Positions 25,964 to 34,391 of a stretch of 64,000 bases of DNA are shown here, one piece after another. The notes below the pieces were generated by a model, which did not search any database, was not told the origin of the DNA, and saw nothing but the letters and a program-made list of their open reading frames with translations. Within the stretch, counting starts at the first letter, position 1; every line of letters starts with the position of its first letter. The stretch lies in assembly GCA_963721435.1 (NCBI GenBank), contig CAVRJC010000012.1, positions 1,116,001 through 1,180,000 on the forward strand, written 5' to 3'. The position numbers and the translations under genes are program-made. Source of the DNA: CAVRJC01 sp963721435. Its GTDB lineage: Bacteria; Actinomycetota; Acidimicrobiia; IMCC26256; DASPTH01.

Positions 25964-26752
25964 CTACCGGAGCGCAGCCTCGAACTTCGCGAGCGTGTCG
26001 GCCCACCAGCTGCCGCGACGATCGAACCGCGCCATGCCGCCGATCTCGGCCCACATCTTCACAAACCCGGGATCTCCCGCTTCGGCTCGGCGTCGCACGA
26101 ACTCGCCGCCGGACGCGATGGACTCCGCGAGCAGGTGCAGCACCTCGCAACGGCCATCGGCGTCGAGTTCGTAGGTGTCGCACACGAGCCGCAGGCGTCC
26201 AGGACGGTCAGCCGGTCGCCATCCCTGCTTCGCCGCGTTGATGGGGTCGTCTACGGGCACGCACATCCGACTGAAGGCCGCGAGGTCGAACGTACGTCGA
26301 CCTGGCGCTGCGAAGTCGAAGTCGAGCAGCGCCACAGCTTGACCATCGCGAAACACCACGTTCTCGAGGCAGACGTCGTTGTGGCAGATGACGGGTCCAC
26401 CGTTGAGGTCGGCCATCTCCGAGCTCCACGTCATCCTGGTCGTGTCGACGAGTTCGGACGCGTCGTGCAGCGCCCGAATCAATCGCGTCATCGACGCCAG
26501 CGCGTCGTCGGCTTGCGCCCAGTCGGGGAACGGTGGGATCGCGACTTCACCCGGGACGAACCGCAGGCGCTCGCGGCCGTCGGTCTCGAACCCCACCGGT
26601 GACGGCGCTCCGTCGAACCCCACGCGTTCGAGCTGGGACAGGAAGCCGAGGATCGAGTCCGAGTGCTCGTTCGACGGTCGTAACACGTGATCCCCGGAAC
26701 GAACTACGGCGCCAGCATTTGCCACGCCACCGTGCAGCACCACCTCTTCCAT
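25964..26752 (-). CDS. Aminoglycoside-phosphotransferase-family kinase
   Basis: An APH-fold protein of 262 residues. The catalytic loop ICHNDVCLENVVF matches H-x-D-x4-N and the metal site AVALLDFDFAAPGRRTFDLA matches D-F-D. In the N-terminal lobe the glycine strand is short (GGVANAGAVVRSGDHVLR). Members phosphorylate antibiotics, sugars or choline; the substrate cannot be predicted. ATG 26752 starts just ahead of the domain; upstream codons also remain open. Confidence 0.8.
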   Translation of the reverse strand: MEEVVLHGGVANAGAVVRSGDHVLRPSNEHSDSILGFLSQLERVGFDGAPSPVGFETDGRERLRFVPGEVAIPPFPDWAQADDALASMTRLIRALHDASELVDTTRMTWSSEMADLNGGPVICHNDVCLENVVFRDGQAVALLDFDFAAPGRRTFDLAAFSRMCVPVDDPINAAKQGWRPADRPGRLRLVCDTYELDADGRCEVLHLLAESIASGGEFVRRRAEAGDPGFVKMWAEIGGMARFDRRGSWWADTLAKFEAALR

Positions 26753-26862
26753 CGACGACGAGCCTCTCACAGACCAAGGTCATCACCGTCACCGCCGGTC
26801 ACCGAACGCCGCTCGGAACCGGCTTTCGGAGACGCCCACGCCGCCGTCGACGTGTCGAGTGC

Positions 26863-27222
26863 TCAGAGGTTGGCTTCCGCGACTGCGCGGAAGGTGGAGT
26901 CATCACCGAGATGGAAGAAGATGTGGCCGCGGAGTGATCCGTCGGCCTCGATCTCTGCCCAACCTCGACCCGATACGTGGCTTCCCTCGTCGTCACCTTC
27001 CCAAGTGAACTCAGCCCGCGCCTCCGGTCGGCGATCGTCGTACCTGCAGTCGAGATCGCCCGCTACCGCGATGAACCGGAAGCTGCCGGTCCCGTCGACT
27101 CTGAGTTCGATGAAGGCGGGACCGAGCAGCTCGATCGCATCGCGATCCCACAGATCCATTTCGACGATGCGCCAGCGACCGACCGGACGTCCCATCTCCG
27201 CAAAATACGCGGTGCCCGACAC
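26863..27222 (-). CDS. Conserved hypothetical protein, beta-rich
   Basis: A 119-residue product with a pattern I have seen in small conserved proteins: GRWRIVEMDLWDRDAIELLG, GTGSFRFIAVAGDLDCRY, EFTWEGDDEGSHVSGRGWA and SLRGHIFFHLGDDSTFRA. It appears to be a small beta barrel with acidic loops. No catalytic motif is clear. It starts at 27222, or possibly at the Met ten residues in. Confidence 0.6.
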   Translation of the reverse strand: MSGTAYFAEMGRPVGRWRIVEMDLWDRDAIELLGPAFIELRVDGTGSFRFIAVAGDLDCRYDDRRPEARAEFTWEGDDEGSHVSGRGWAEIEADGSLRGHIFFHLGDDSTFRAVAEANL

Positions 27223-27362
27223 CGGCGGTTGGGGGCACTCTCAGCGGCGGCAAGGGCCGAGTGTTATGGGCGCACGTTGGTGTATCCGACTCTCAGCTGC
27301 ACCGCACGCGTAGCCGTCGTTCCGTCGCGAGGCAGCGGCCAAACGTGCCAGGACAAATCACG

Positions 27363-27933
27363 TCAAGCCGTAACTCGCGTGGGCTGGTATCGCAGGGCGA
27401 CCGCCCCCGACCGGAACGCATGGCGATCCACGAGCTCGAGCTGGATGCGCTCGCGGCAGACCGGCGAGCAACGTCGGCCCGTGTCCGGCAAGGACCGGCT
27501 GCACAAGGAACTCGTACTCGTCGATCAGTCCCAGATCTGCCAACGCCAGGGGGAGCGTCACGCCACCCACGAACAGGCCCTCGCCTGGCTCCTGCTTGAG
27601 CCGCTGAACCGCTTGCCCCAAGTCGCCTCGCACCAGCTCGGCATTCCAATCGACCCCGCTCAGCGTGCTCGACACGACGTACTTCTTCGCCCGGTCGATG
27701 GTCTCGGCGAACGGGATCTCCCACTCATCCATCCAGTCAGGCCACGTGCCCGTGGCCGGCTGCCGCCACGCCGACTCCATCATCTCGTAGGTCACCCGGC
27801 CGAATAGCAGGGCATCGGCTCGTTCCATCTCAGCGGTCCAGTAGCCCATCGACTCCTCGTCCGGCGGGAGCCCTGCCTCGTGATGGCAGCAGCCGTCGAG
27901 CGTGACGTTGATCGAGTACCGAAGCGGTCTCAC
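27363..27933 (-). pseudogene. RibD-C / dihydrofolate-reductase-family protein, one-base frameshift near the end
   Basis: GTG 27933 follows AAGGGAG and GAGG and starts VRPLRYSINVTLDGCCHHEAG. The fold of RibD C-terminal/DHFR-like reductases is recognisable: MERADALLFGRVTYEMMES (nucleotide-binding turn), AKKYVVSSTL and EGLFVGGVTLPLALADLGLID. At about 27450-27458 the frame breaks. Removing one C gives a continuation LRERIQLELVDRHAFRSGAV to a TGA at 27363, the usual C-terminal strand. About 85 percent is in one frame, so the gene is recently broken or misread. It is probably an NADPH-dependent reductase of unknown substrate. Confidence 0.65.
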
Positions 27934-28225
27934 CTCGTTGCTCTCCCTTGATGCGCGCCGCGCGTTCACCGGACCGTACTCAGACGACTGCCGGCGCGAT
28001 TTCTCATCAGCGCCCCGATCGCACGCTACTCAACACCGTCGTGGTGCGAACCAGACCGCAGAGCCGAGCGCGCGACCGATTCGGCGATGTGTACGAGCGG
28101 CCTGCCGTATGAGAGCCATCGGCGCGGCGAACAGATCGTCGCTGTCGATGCGCTCGCTGCCGGCGATATGGGCGGCAACGATCTGAGCGGAGTGGAGGGG
28201 TCGAGGGAAGACCTACCATCGCCCG

Positions 28226-28549
28226 GTGATCTTCATCACGGCCAAGTTCAGGGTCCGGCCCGAGCACGCGGCGCGGTGGCCGGACATCAGCAGGGAGTTC
28301 ACTAACGCGACGCGAGCGGAGCCGGGCAACCTCTGGTTCGACTGGTCACGCAGCCTCGACGACCCCACGGAATACGTGCTCGTCGAAGCCTTTCGCGACG
28401 AAGAGGCGGGCGGGGCACACGTGCGCTCGGCGCACTTCAAGCAGGCCATCGCGACACTGCCGCCCTACCTCGTCGGTACACCCCGCATCGTCAGCCAGAC
28501 GGTCGACCAGGACGACTGGTCGGAGCTGGCGGAGATGCGAGTCGAGTAG
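28226..28549 (+). CDS. Antibiotic biosynthesis monooxygenase (ABM) domain protein
   Basis: A 107-residue ferredoxin-like alpha/beta protein of the ABM type: MIFITAKFRVRPEHAARW, GNLWFDWSRSLDDPTEYVLV, EAFRDEEAGGAHVRSAHF, ending in a C-terminal helix. Such proteins form dimers and are often quinol or heme-related monooxygenases or dimeric regulators. GTG 28226 has no good ribosome site. Confidence 0.78.
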   Translation: MIFITAKFRVRPEHAARWPDISREFTNATRAEPGNLWFDWSRSLDDPTEYVLVEAFRDEEAGGAHVRSAHFKQAIATLPPYLVGTPRIVSQTVDQDDWSELAEMRVE

Positions 28550-28661
28550 CAAGCGCCGCCTTTACGGACCGGGACGACGCCGAGGTAGCGCGGCGCGCGG
28601 CCCATCACTGCGGCGAGTTGACCTGCGCGCCATCCCAAAAGTGCCGCTTGCGGTCGTGCGC

Positions 28662-29573
28662 TCAGCCTCCTGCGACGAAGGCAACGACGACGTACGCGGC
28701 GTGCCGGTCGAAGTTCTGGCGCCGCCGGTCGTAGATCGTGGTCGTACGGGGGTCGGCGTGGCGGGCCGCGATTTGCACGTCGCGGAGTGGGACGCCCGCG
28801 TCGAGCGCGGCCATGATGAACGCGGCGCGGAGCATGTGTGGATGCACTGGGCCCAGCCCGGCCCGCTTGCCGATCGATCGCACCCACCGATGGGCGGTCC
28901 GCCGGTCGAGGCGTTCACCGTCGCGGCGGCGCAGGATCGGGCCCTCGCAACGTTCACCGACCGCAAGGTCGCTGGTGCGCGCCGTGCGCGGCACCAGCGG
29001 AATCACTGCCGGCTTGTTGCCTTTGCCGATGATCCGCAGCGTTCGATGGCCGCGCTCATTGCCGAGGCCTTCGACGTTCGTCGCGCACGCCTCGCTCACT
29101 CGCAAGCCGTTGAGACCAAGCAGAACCGCCAGCGCCGAGTGCTGGTGGTCATAGTGCTCAGCAGTGAACAAGAACACGCCGAGCTCCGAGCGATCGAGGC
29201 CCCGTGCATCGGTCGGGTGCACCTGCGGGCGGCGGACGTACTGAGCCGGATTGGAGCCGATCCGACCGTCGATATGAGCGAACCGATAGAAGCCGCACAC
29301 GGTGGAGAGCCGTCGGTCGATGGTCGACGCTGCGAGGCCACGCTCCTCCATCCATGCCCGGTACAGCTCGATGTGCGGACGAGTCGCCTTCAGTACCTCG
29401 AGGTCGTTGTCCGCAGCCCATTGGAAGAACCCTCGGAGGTCGTGGCGATACGCGTCCAACGTCCGGCCGCTGTAACGAGCCAGGAACGACACCGCCGCCA
29501 GTTGCGCATCGTCGATCTCGGACGTGTGCCGTGGCAGCTCAACAGTCGTAGTGATGGACTCGATCGTGGTCAT
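28662..29573 (-). CDS. Tyrosine-type site-specific recombinase (XerC/D-like), complete
   Basis: A 303-residue integrase with all catalytic residues: Arg in GLNGLRVSEA (about residue 158), Lys in GKGNK (about 184-187), the His-x2-Arg motif in HPHMLRAAF (His246, Arg249), the second His in ARHADPRTT (His272), and the nucleophile Tyr281 in IYDRRR. The N-terminal 110 residues form the SAM-like core-binding domain (YSGRTLDAYRHDLRGFFQWA, AASTIDRRLSTVCGFYRFAH). ATG 29573 has AGGAGG seven bases upstream. Near-identical stand-alone recombinases occur scattered through Actinobacteria in mobile contexts (general knowledge). Directly upstream lies a 16-base motif CCGGCGATAGGGGACG that recurs elsewhere here. 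It is intact, unlike the second integrase fragment at 35965. Confidence 0.9.
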   Translation of the reverse strand: MTTIESITTTVELPRHTSEIDDAQLAAVSFLARYSGRTLDAYRHDLRGFFQWAADNDLEVLKATRPHIELYRAWMEERGLAASTIDRRLSTVCGFYRFAHIDGRIGSNPAQYVRRPQVHPTDARGLDRSELGVFLFTAEHYDHQHSALAVLLGLNGLRVSEACATNVEGLGNERGHRTLRIIGKGNKPAVIPLVPRTARTSDLAVGERCEGPILRRRDGERLDRRTAHRWVRSIGKRAGLGPVHPHMLRAAFIMAALDAGVPLRDVQIAARHADPRTTTIYDRRRQNFDRHAAYVVVAFVAGG

Positions 29574-29728
29574 CGCTGAACCTCCTAGTTTCGGGAGATC
29601 CAGCGAAGCCGGTGACCACACCCGGCGATAGGGGACGCTGCGCAGCGCTGATCTGTGCGGCTCACGAGCATGGCGGATGACGCCACTCCGGGCATTATGC
29701 ATCGGGCCCTCAATGCGACGGCAGGCCG

Positions 29729-30485
29729 TTACTCCGTGAGTGTCACCTCGTAACCGATGCGCATGAGGCCGGGCGCACGCACGTTGGTCCAGACGCCGAA
29801 TGTGGCGCGGTGGTGGCGCGCGAGCGTCTTGAAGACGTCGAGATCGCGATCGAGGCCTTGTTGTGGCCGTGTCACCATTGTGCAGCGCTCGCACGGCACG
29901 GCCGGTTGCACCGCCGCGGTGCCGATGTGGACGGTGCGTCCGCACCACGCGTCCTCGACCCAGCCATCTTCCTCGACGTCGACCACAATGTTGGGCCGGA
30001 ACCGTCGTGTCTCCCACGCGCCCTTGGGGTGTAGGGCGCGGCCTTGACGCAGGCTGGCGGTCGTGATGACGAGCATGGGGAGCGCGTCGACGAACCGGCC
30101 CGGTGGCATCGTCCACGACACGACCCGCGCTGGTGTCATCGGTCGCGTCTTCGAAGTATTCGCCGACGCCCGAGCCGAACGATTCGGCGTGCACCAGCGC
30201 GACGCGGCGGCCGATCCAGTTCGATAAGACGTCGTCCGCGTGCGCGCTCGGCGCGATGAGCACGTCTCCGTGCGGCAGGAGGATATCGACCCCTGTGGCG
30301 GTGAGCCGGGAACTCGCAAGCAACAGGCTCGGCACGCGCCGTGCCGTCAATACCGTGCCGGTCTCGCGGTCGACGATTCCCCATCGTCGGTCACCCGACA
30401 CCCCTGAGTCCTCGACCACCGCCTCATCGATCGGCTCACCTTGCAGCGACTTCACTGGATGGCGCCACAGCTCTGCGACGTGCAT
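29729..30485 (-). pseudogene. MOSC-domain protein, one-base frameshift
   Basis: MOSC proteins carry sulfur on a conserved Cys and serve molybdenum-cofactor sulfuration or reductive detoxification of hydroxylated N compounds. The first frame (from ATG 30485) reads VAELWRHPVKSLQGEP, GVSGDRRWGIVDRETG and LPHGDVLIAPSA. At about 30105 (GATGCCACCGGGCC) it shifts by one base and continues as FVDALPMLVITTASL, with VEDAWCGRTVHIG and PAVPCERCTMVTRPQQG. The last block contains the conserved sulfur-carrier Cys context (C-E-R-C) near the end. Deleting one A restores about 251 residues. The shift is one base only, so a sequencing error is as likely as decay. Confidence 0.7.
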
Positions 30486-30812
30486 GCTGTCCTCCTTCCA
30501 CGCGTGGCCTGACGAGTTCCCAGACGCCGCAACGATCGACGCGCGATCTGTGCGCGCTCATTCACAGTGATGGAAACACCGCAGACGCTACGAAGCAAAG
30601 CCGGTCTCGCCCACGAGAACGTCGCTGCGCCAAATCTGCCGCTCGGTATCGCACCGGATCGAAGCGTTCTGGCGTCGCCGTATAGGGCATCAGCCTTCGG
30701 TGCATTGAGGACGGTGCTCGGGTGGCGCGCTTCGCGCGGATTTCGAGGCTTGACGGTGTTCTGCTCGCTTCGTAACCTCCGTCTGGGGGGAGGACGACGC
30801 AAGGGGGGCGTC
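30486..30812. other. Divergent intergenic region without gene
   Basis: Lies between the MOSC gene (leftward) and a DUF4386-like gene (rightward). Open frames lack start sites and family likeness. The promoters of both genes are presumably here; I see no reliable -10 box or palindrome. Confidence 0.4.
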
Positions 30813-31490
30813 ATGGAGGACAGCAAGTGGGAGCGTTGGGGCGCGCTCGGCGGAGTGTTGTTCGTCGTACTGGTGATCGGCTCGATCGTCGCGATGAGTG
30901 GAAACGCGAAGCCGTCTGATTCACCGAGCAAGATCTTGAAGTACTTCAGTGACAACAAGGACGGCATCAAGGTCAGCGTGTACCTGAGTGTCATCGCCGC
31001 AGTGCCGATCATCTGGTGGGCGGGCAGCCTCTGGGCGCGGCTTCACCGGGTGGGTGACCGTCACAACCGCCTCGCCGTGATCGCGGTGCTCGGGCTCTTG
31101 ATCGTGGGCGTCGGGAACCTCACGCAGAACGCCGTGAGCGTGGGTGTGGCACTTGATCTGCGGAGCGTGGGCGCGTCGCAAGCAAAGTTCTTCTACGTGA
31201 TGTCGGGCGCGTTCGGTGCGGGCGGCCTCGTGGGCATCGCCGTTCTCGTCCTTGCCGTGTCCGTCGCCGCGTTTCGGCTCCATGCTTTTCCGGCCTGGGT
31301 GGGTTGGTTGGGTGTCGTGGACGCGATCGTGATGCTCGTGGCCGCGTACTCGATTGCCACGACGAGTGACTCGATCAACACGTTCGGCTTTCTCGGCTTC
31401 ATCCTCTGGGCAGTGTGGATCATCGCGACGAGCATCGTCATGTATCGGGCGACCTACACGGAGCACGCGCCAGCACCAATGTCCTCCTGA
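30813..31490 (+). CDS. Integral membrane protein of DUF4386-like type
   Basis: A 225-residue protein with six hydrophobic segments. ATG 30813 follows AAGGGG by six bases. Between the first and second segments is a hydrophilic loop DSPSKILKYFSDNKDGIK. The later segments have VGWLGVVDAIVMLVAAYS and GFLGFILWAVWIIATS. The pattern (short N-terminal tail, helix, loop with PSxI, five helices) resembles the DUF4386 family of uncharacterised membrane proteins. Function unknown. Confidence 0.68.
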   Translation: MEDSKWERWGALGGVLFVVLVIGSIVAMSGNAKPSDSPSKILKYFSDNKDGIKVSVYLSVIAAVPIIWWAGSLWARLHRVGDRHNRLAVIAVLGLLIVGVGNLTQNAVSVGVALDLRSVGASQAKFFYVMSGAFGAGGLVGIAVLVLAVSVAAFRLHAFPAWVGWLGVVDAIVMLVAAYSIATTSDSINTFGFLGFILWAVWIIATSIVMYRATYTEHAPAPMSS

Positions 31491-31593
31491 GGCACGCCAC
31501 ATCTGCCCACTGTCTGCATAGGCGGCCTAGCCATTGACGCTACCGCGATGGCTCGCAAAGCTGAGCGCACGCGCCAAACGGAAGGAGCACCTC

Positions 31594-31890
31594 ATGCCTG
31601 AGTTCATACAGATCGTCACGTACGAGTCGGACGACATCGACGGTGTCATCAACGCGGCGAACAGCGTGCCCGTCCCTGACGATGTCCCCAAGCCGTCATC
31701 CGTGGTGGTGGTCCGGGACCGAGACCGTCCCGGACACTACGCGACGATCCTTCGTTTCGACTCCTACGAAGACGCCATGAAGCACTCCGAGAGCGACGCT
31801 ACGCGTGAACGCATCGCGAACATCGGTCCGCTCATGAAGGGTGAGACCGCCTTCTACAACCTGGACGTCCTCGACGAACTTCATCCGTAA
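31594..31890 (+). CDS. Small alpha/beta-barrel-like hypothetical protein
   Basis: A 98-residue product with a strong ribosome site (AAGGAG, six bases). The sequence MPEFIQIVTYESDDIDGVIN, then SSVVVVRDRDRPGHYATIL and RFDSYEDAMKHSESDATRE, resembles a dimeric alpha/beta barrel fold of stress-inducible or ABM-like type. No catalytic residues are evident. Confidence 0.7.
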   Translation: MPEFIQIVTYESDDIDGVINAANSVPVPDDVPKPSSVVVVRDRDRPGHYATILRFDSYEDAMKHSESDATRERIANIGPLMKGETAFYNLDVLDELHP

Positions 31891-32113
31891 CCTAGGGACG
31901 CCGTCCTCTCGGAGAGCCACGCACGCGCCATAACTCTGCCGCTACGCGCTCCCCAGCCGACTGCGTACTCGCGCCAGAACGCGCGCACAGATCACCAGAC
32001 CCGGAGCCGGCGATCCGGGACACCAACGCCGCGCCGTGGGCAACTCGGCTGAAGCGCCCTCGTGCTTACGAAGGGACCGCGGTCTGCCTACAAGCGGTCT
32101 GACGACGCGGCTG

Positions 32114-32692
32114 TTACTCGGTGCCACCCGATCGTCGTCGGGTCGATCGCGCGCGGCCCCGTCGGCGGGGCTTCGGGGTCGAGGGTGGCTGGCTCGCCAG
32201 CACGTCGAGGCGAGCCCGAATCGTCGTCAACGACGTGATGAGCTGCTCCCGATCGGCCTCGGCGAGGTCGGCGAGTGCCTCGGTGGCCGCAGCGTGAACA
32301 ACGGGCAGCATCTGATCGACAATCTCTCGGGCCTCGTCGGTCAAAGAGATCAGGACCTTGCGTCGATCGGTGGCATGCGGGTGGCGGTCCACCAGACCGC
32401 GGCGTTCAAGGGTGTCGAGCAGCGACGTCATGCTTGCGCTGCTCACGAGCAGCCGTTCGGCGATGACGTGTGCGGCGAGTGGCTCCTGCGCACCTTCGAG
32501 GATCGCGAGTGCCTGAAACGCGCTCGCGGAGAGGTCGGCGATTCCCCGTCGTCGTCGCTCGACCTCGGCCAGGAACGCGTCGGCAGCCCGCACGAGGTTG
32601 GCGGCGACTTCGGCCGCGGATCGGCTGGCACCCGGGAATTCCTGCTGGAAGTCGGTGGGCACTCGGATGGCGGTCACGTCGGACATCCCCAC
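32114..32692 (-). CDS. MarR-family transcriptional regulator
   Basis: A 192-residue winged-helix protein: LSASAFQALAILEGAQEPLA, then AAHVIAERLLVSSASMTSLL (recognition helix), DTLERRGLVDRHPHATDRRK with the wing, VLISLTDEAREIVDQMLP, and a basic C-terminal tail. MarR proteins are usually repressors released by small phenolic ligands. It is divergently oriented to the O-methyltransferase gene, and the 102-base spacer holds a palindrome CTAGAnnTCTAG that is the likely operator. The start is ATG 32692 or 32686. Confidence 0.88.
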   Translation of the reverse strand: MGMSDVTAIRVPTDFQQEFPGASRSAAEVAANLVRAADAFLAEVERRRRGIADLSASAFQALAILEGAQEPLAAHVIAERLLVSSASMTSLLDTLERRGLVDRHPHATDRRKVLISLTDEAREIVDQMLPVVHAAATEALADLAEADREQLITSLTTIRARLDVLASQPPSTPKPRRRGRARSTRRRSGGTE

Positions 32693-32714
32693 AGAATAGC
32701 TCGATCTCTAATCA

Positions 32715-32726
32715 CTAGACTTCTAG
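32715..32726. promoter_or_regulatory. Candidate MarR operator palindrome
   Basis: CTAGA-CT-TCTAG is a perfect 5-base inverted repeat in the spacer between the MarR gene and the O-methyltransferase gene. Its position suits autorepression and control of the divergent gene. The assignment rests on position and symmetry only. Confidence 0.45.
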
Positions 32727-32794
32727 GTACTTTGGGGCTAGGGTTTGGTGCATCCGGCCGGCGTCAGGCTCGGCCCACCGAAGGGAGCCCTGTC

Positions 32795-33802
32795 ATGGAA
32801 GCGCATCCCCCTCCCGTCCAGATGGTCCAGCTGCTGTCCGGTTTCCAGGTGTCCCAGGCGCTCTACGTCGCGGCCAAGATCGGTGTGGCCGACCGTCTCG
32901 TCGACGGCCCGGTGCCCGTTGCGCAGCTCGGCTCCGAACTCGACACCGATCCCCTCGCCCTTTCGCGACTTCTGCGGACCCTCTCATCGCTCGGCGTCTT
33001 CAGCGAGACCGAGCCCGGTACGTTCGGGCTCACCCCGCTCGGCACCACCCTCGTGAGCGACCGCGAGGGCTCGATGCGCGATCTCGCGCTCATGTGGATG
33101 GAAACCCATTACGCACCCTTCGCGGGCCTCCTCGACACGGTTCGCTCCGGCCAGTGCGCGGCGACACAGCACTACGGCCAGCCGTTCTTCTCCTGGCTGG
33201 CCACCCGACCCGAGCAGGTCGACCGGTTCAGTCGGGCGATGGCCAACTTGACCGACGGCATCAAGGCCGGCGCGATCGCGGGCTACGACTTTCCAGACAC
33301 CGGCACGATCGTCGACGTGGGTGCCGCAGATGGCGCGCTCCTCGCCAAGGTGCTCGAAGCTGCGCCGGACGCGACTGGCATCGCGTTCGACCTCCCCCAC
33401 GTCGTCGCCGAAGCGGCCGCCACCTTGAAGGGCTACGGACTCGGCGATCGGCTCACCGCAGAAGGCGGCGACTTCTTCGAAGCGGTGCCCAGCGGCGCCG
33501 AGACCTACCTGCTGTCGATGGTGCTCCACGACTGGAACGACGCCGACGCGACCCGCCTGCTCACCAACATCCGCACCGCCGCGGTACCCGGCGCCCGCGT
33601 CATCGCCTTCGAGCTCGTCATGCCGACCGGCGACCAGCCCCACATGTCGAAGATGATCGACCTCACGATGCTCGGAATGCTCGACGGCCGAGAGCGGACC
33701 GACTCCGAGATGCGGGCACTCTTCGAGGGCGCCGGACTCATCTACGACGGCGCGACTCCAACCCCGACCCCCATCGCGATCGTCGAAGCTCGAGTCCCCT
33801 GA
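32795..33802 (+). CDS. SAM-dependent O-methyltransferase (plant COMT / hydroxyindole OMT type)
   Basis: A 335-residue protein in two parts. The N-terminal 110 residues form the dimerisation/winged-helix part (MVQLLSGFQVSQALYVAAKI, LSRLLRTLSSLGVF). The C-terminal Rossmann domain has motif I TIVDVGAADGALLAKVLEA, then GIAFDLPHVV, GDFFEAVP and LSMVLHDWNDADATRLL. The His-Asp of VLHDWND is the usual catalytic-base region of this family. AGGGAG lies seven bases upstream of ATG 32795. It is divergent from the MarR gene and probably controlled by it; the phenolic or natural-product substrate is unknown. Confidence 0.9.
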   Translation: MEAHPPPVQMVQLLSGFQVSQALYVAAKIGVADRLVDGPVPVAQLGSELDTDPLALSRLLRTLSSLGVFSETEPGTFGLTPLGTTLVSDREGSMRDLALMWMETHYAPFAGLLDTVRSGQCAATQHYGQPFFSWLATRPEQVDRFSRAMANLTDGIKAGAIAGYDFPDTGTIVDVGAADGALLAKVLEAAPDATGIAFDLPHVVAEAAATLKGYGLGDRLTAEGGDFFEAVPSGAETYLLSMVLHDWNDADATRLLTNIRTAAVPGARVIAFELVMPTGDQPHMSKMIDLTMLGMLDGRERTDSEMRALFEGAGLIYDGATPTPTPIAIVEARVP

Positions 33803-34031
33803 CTCGACCGCCAGCGGTGATCCGATCGCTCCGCACCTCGGCAACCAGGCGGGCTCGACGGCCCCTCGGGAAGGTTCGCCTGTCCACCGTCCCCGAAGTG
33901 CCGATCGGGGACGCGCCAGATTGTTGCCCGTTCTGGTGCGCCCACGTCACGCACCACAACGACGGCGTCCGGGGAGAAAGCTGGCTACGAAGGGGGGCCC
34001 GTCCAGTATGAGCGAGCCCCTATGGGCACAA

Positions 34032-34226
34032 CTACCACTCCTTACGGTGCCGCCAGCGGAACCACGCCGCGATGGTGATCACCATCAGGTCCCCGATCGC
34101 GAAACCCGCCAGTACGGCTCCAACGATGTCCCACCCCTGCGTTCCCTGGCTAAACGCAAGAGCGGCGAGCACAGCATTGGCGACAAGGGTCGTTGCCCGG
34201 TAAGAGACCGCCGTCGAGAACCGCAA
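34032..34226 (-). CDS. Small two-helix membrane protein
   Basis: A 64-residue frame starting at TTG 34226, with GGGGA seven bases upstream. It has two hydrophobic helices (TLVANAVLAALAFSQG and AVLAGFAIGDLMVITIAAWF) and a basic C-terminal end RWRHRKEW, so the C-terminus is probably cytoplasmic. No family recognised. It follows the minus-strand nuclease cluster with 12 bases between. Confidence 0.5.
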   Translation of the reverse strand: MRFSTAVSYRATTLVANAVLAALAFSQGTQGWDIVGAVLAGFAIGDLMVITIAAWFRWRHRKEW

Positions 34227-34238
34227 CCGGGACTTCCC

Positions 34239-34391
34239 CTACGGGTAGATCGTCACGCCGAGCGCTTCAAGACTGTCGACGAAGCTCTGGATGCTCGACT
34301 TGAGCTTGGGCCACGCTTCCCGCACCCGCTCGAGACGAACACTTTCCTTCCACGTTTCCGGGTAGTCAGGACTCACGACCGTGCCCACCAT
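34239..34391 (-). CDS. Small ORF overlapping the end of the nuclease-like gene
   Basis: ATG 34391 (or GTG 34388) opens a 50-residue frame, SPDYPETWKESVRLERVREA then FVDSLEALGVTIYP, with clear coding character. It overlaps the last 26 bases of the nuclease-like gene. Either it is a translationally coupled small gene, or the true C-terminus of the nuclease protein after a frameshift near 34389; the conserved-looking sequence immediately after the shift point (TAEMVGTVVSPDYPE) makes the second possible. No function is recognised. Confidence 0.42.
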   Translation of the reverse strand: MVGTVVSPDYPETWKESVRLERVREAWPKLKSSIQSFVDSLEALGVTIYP

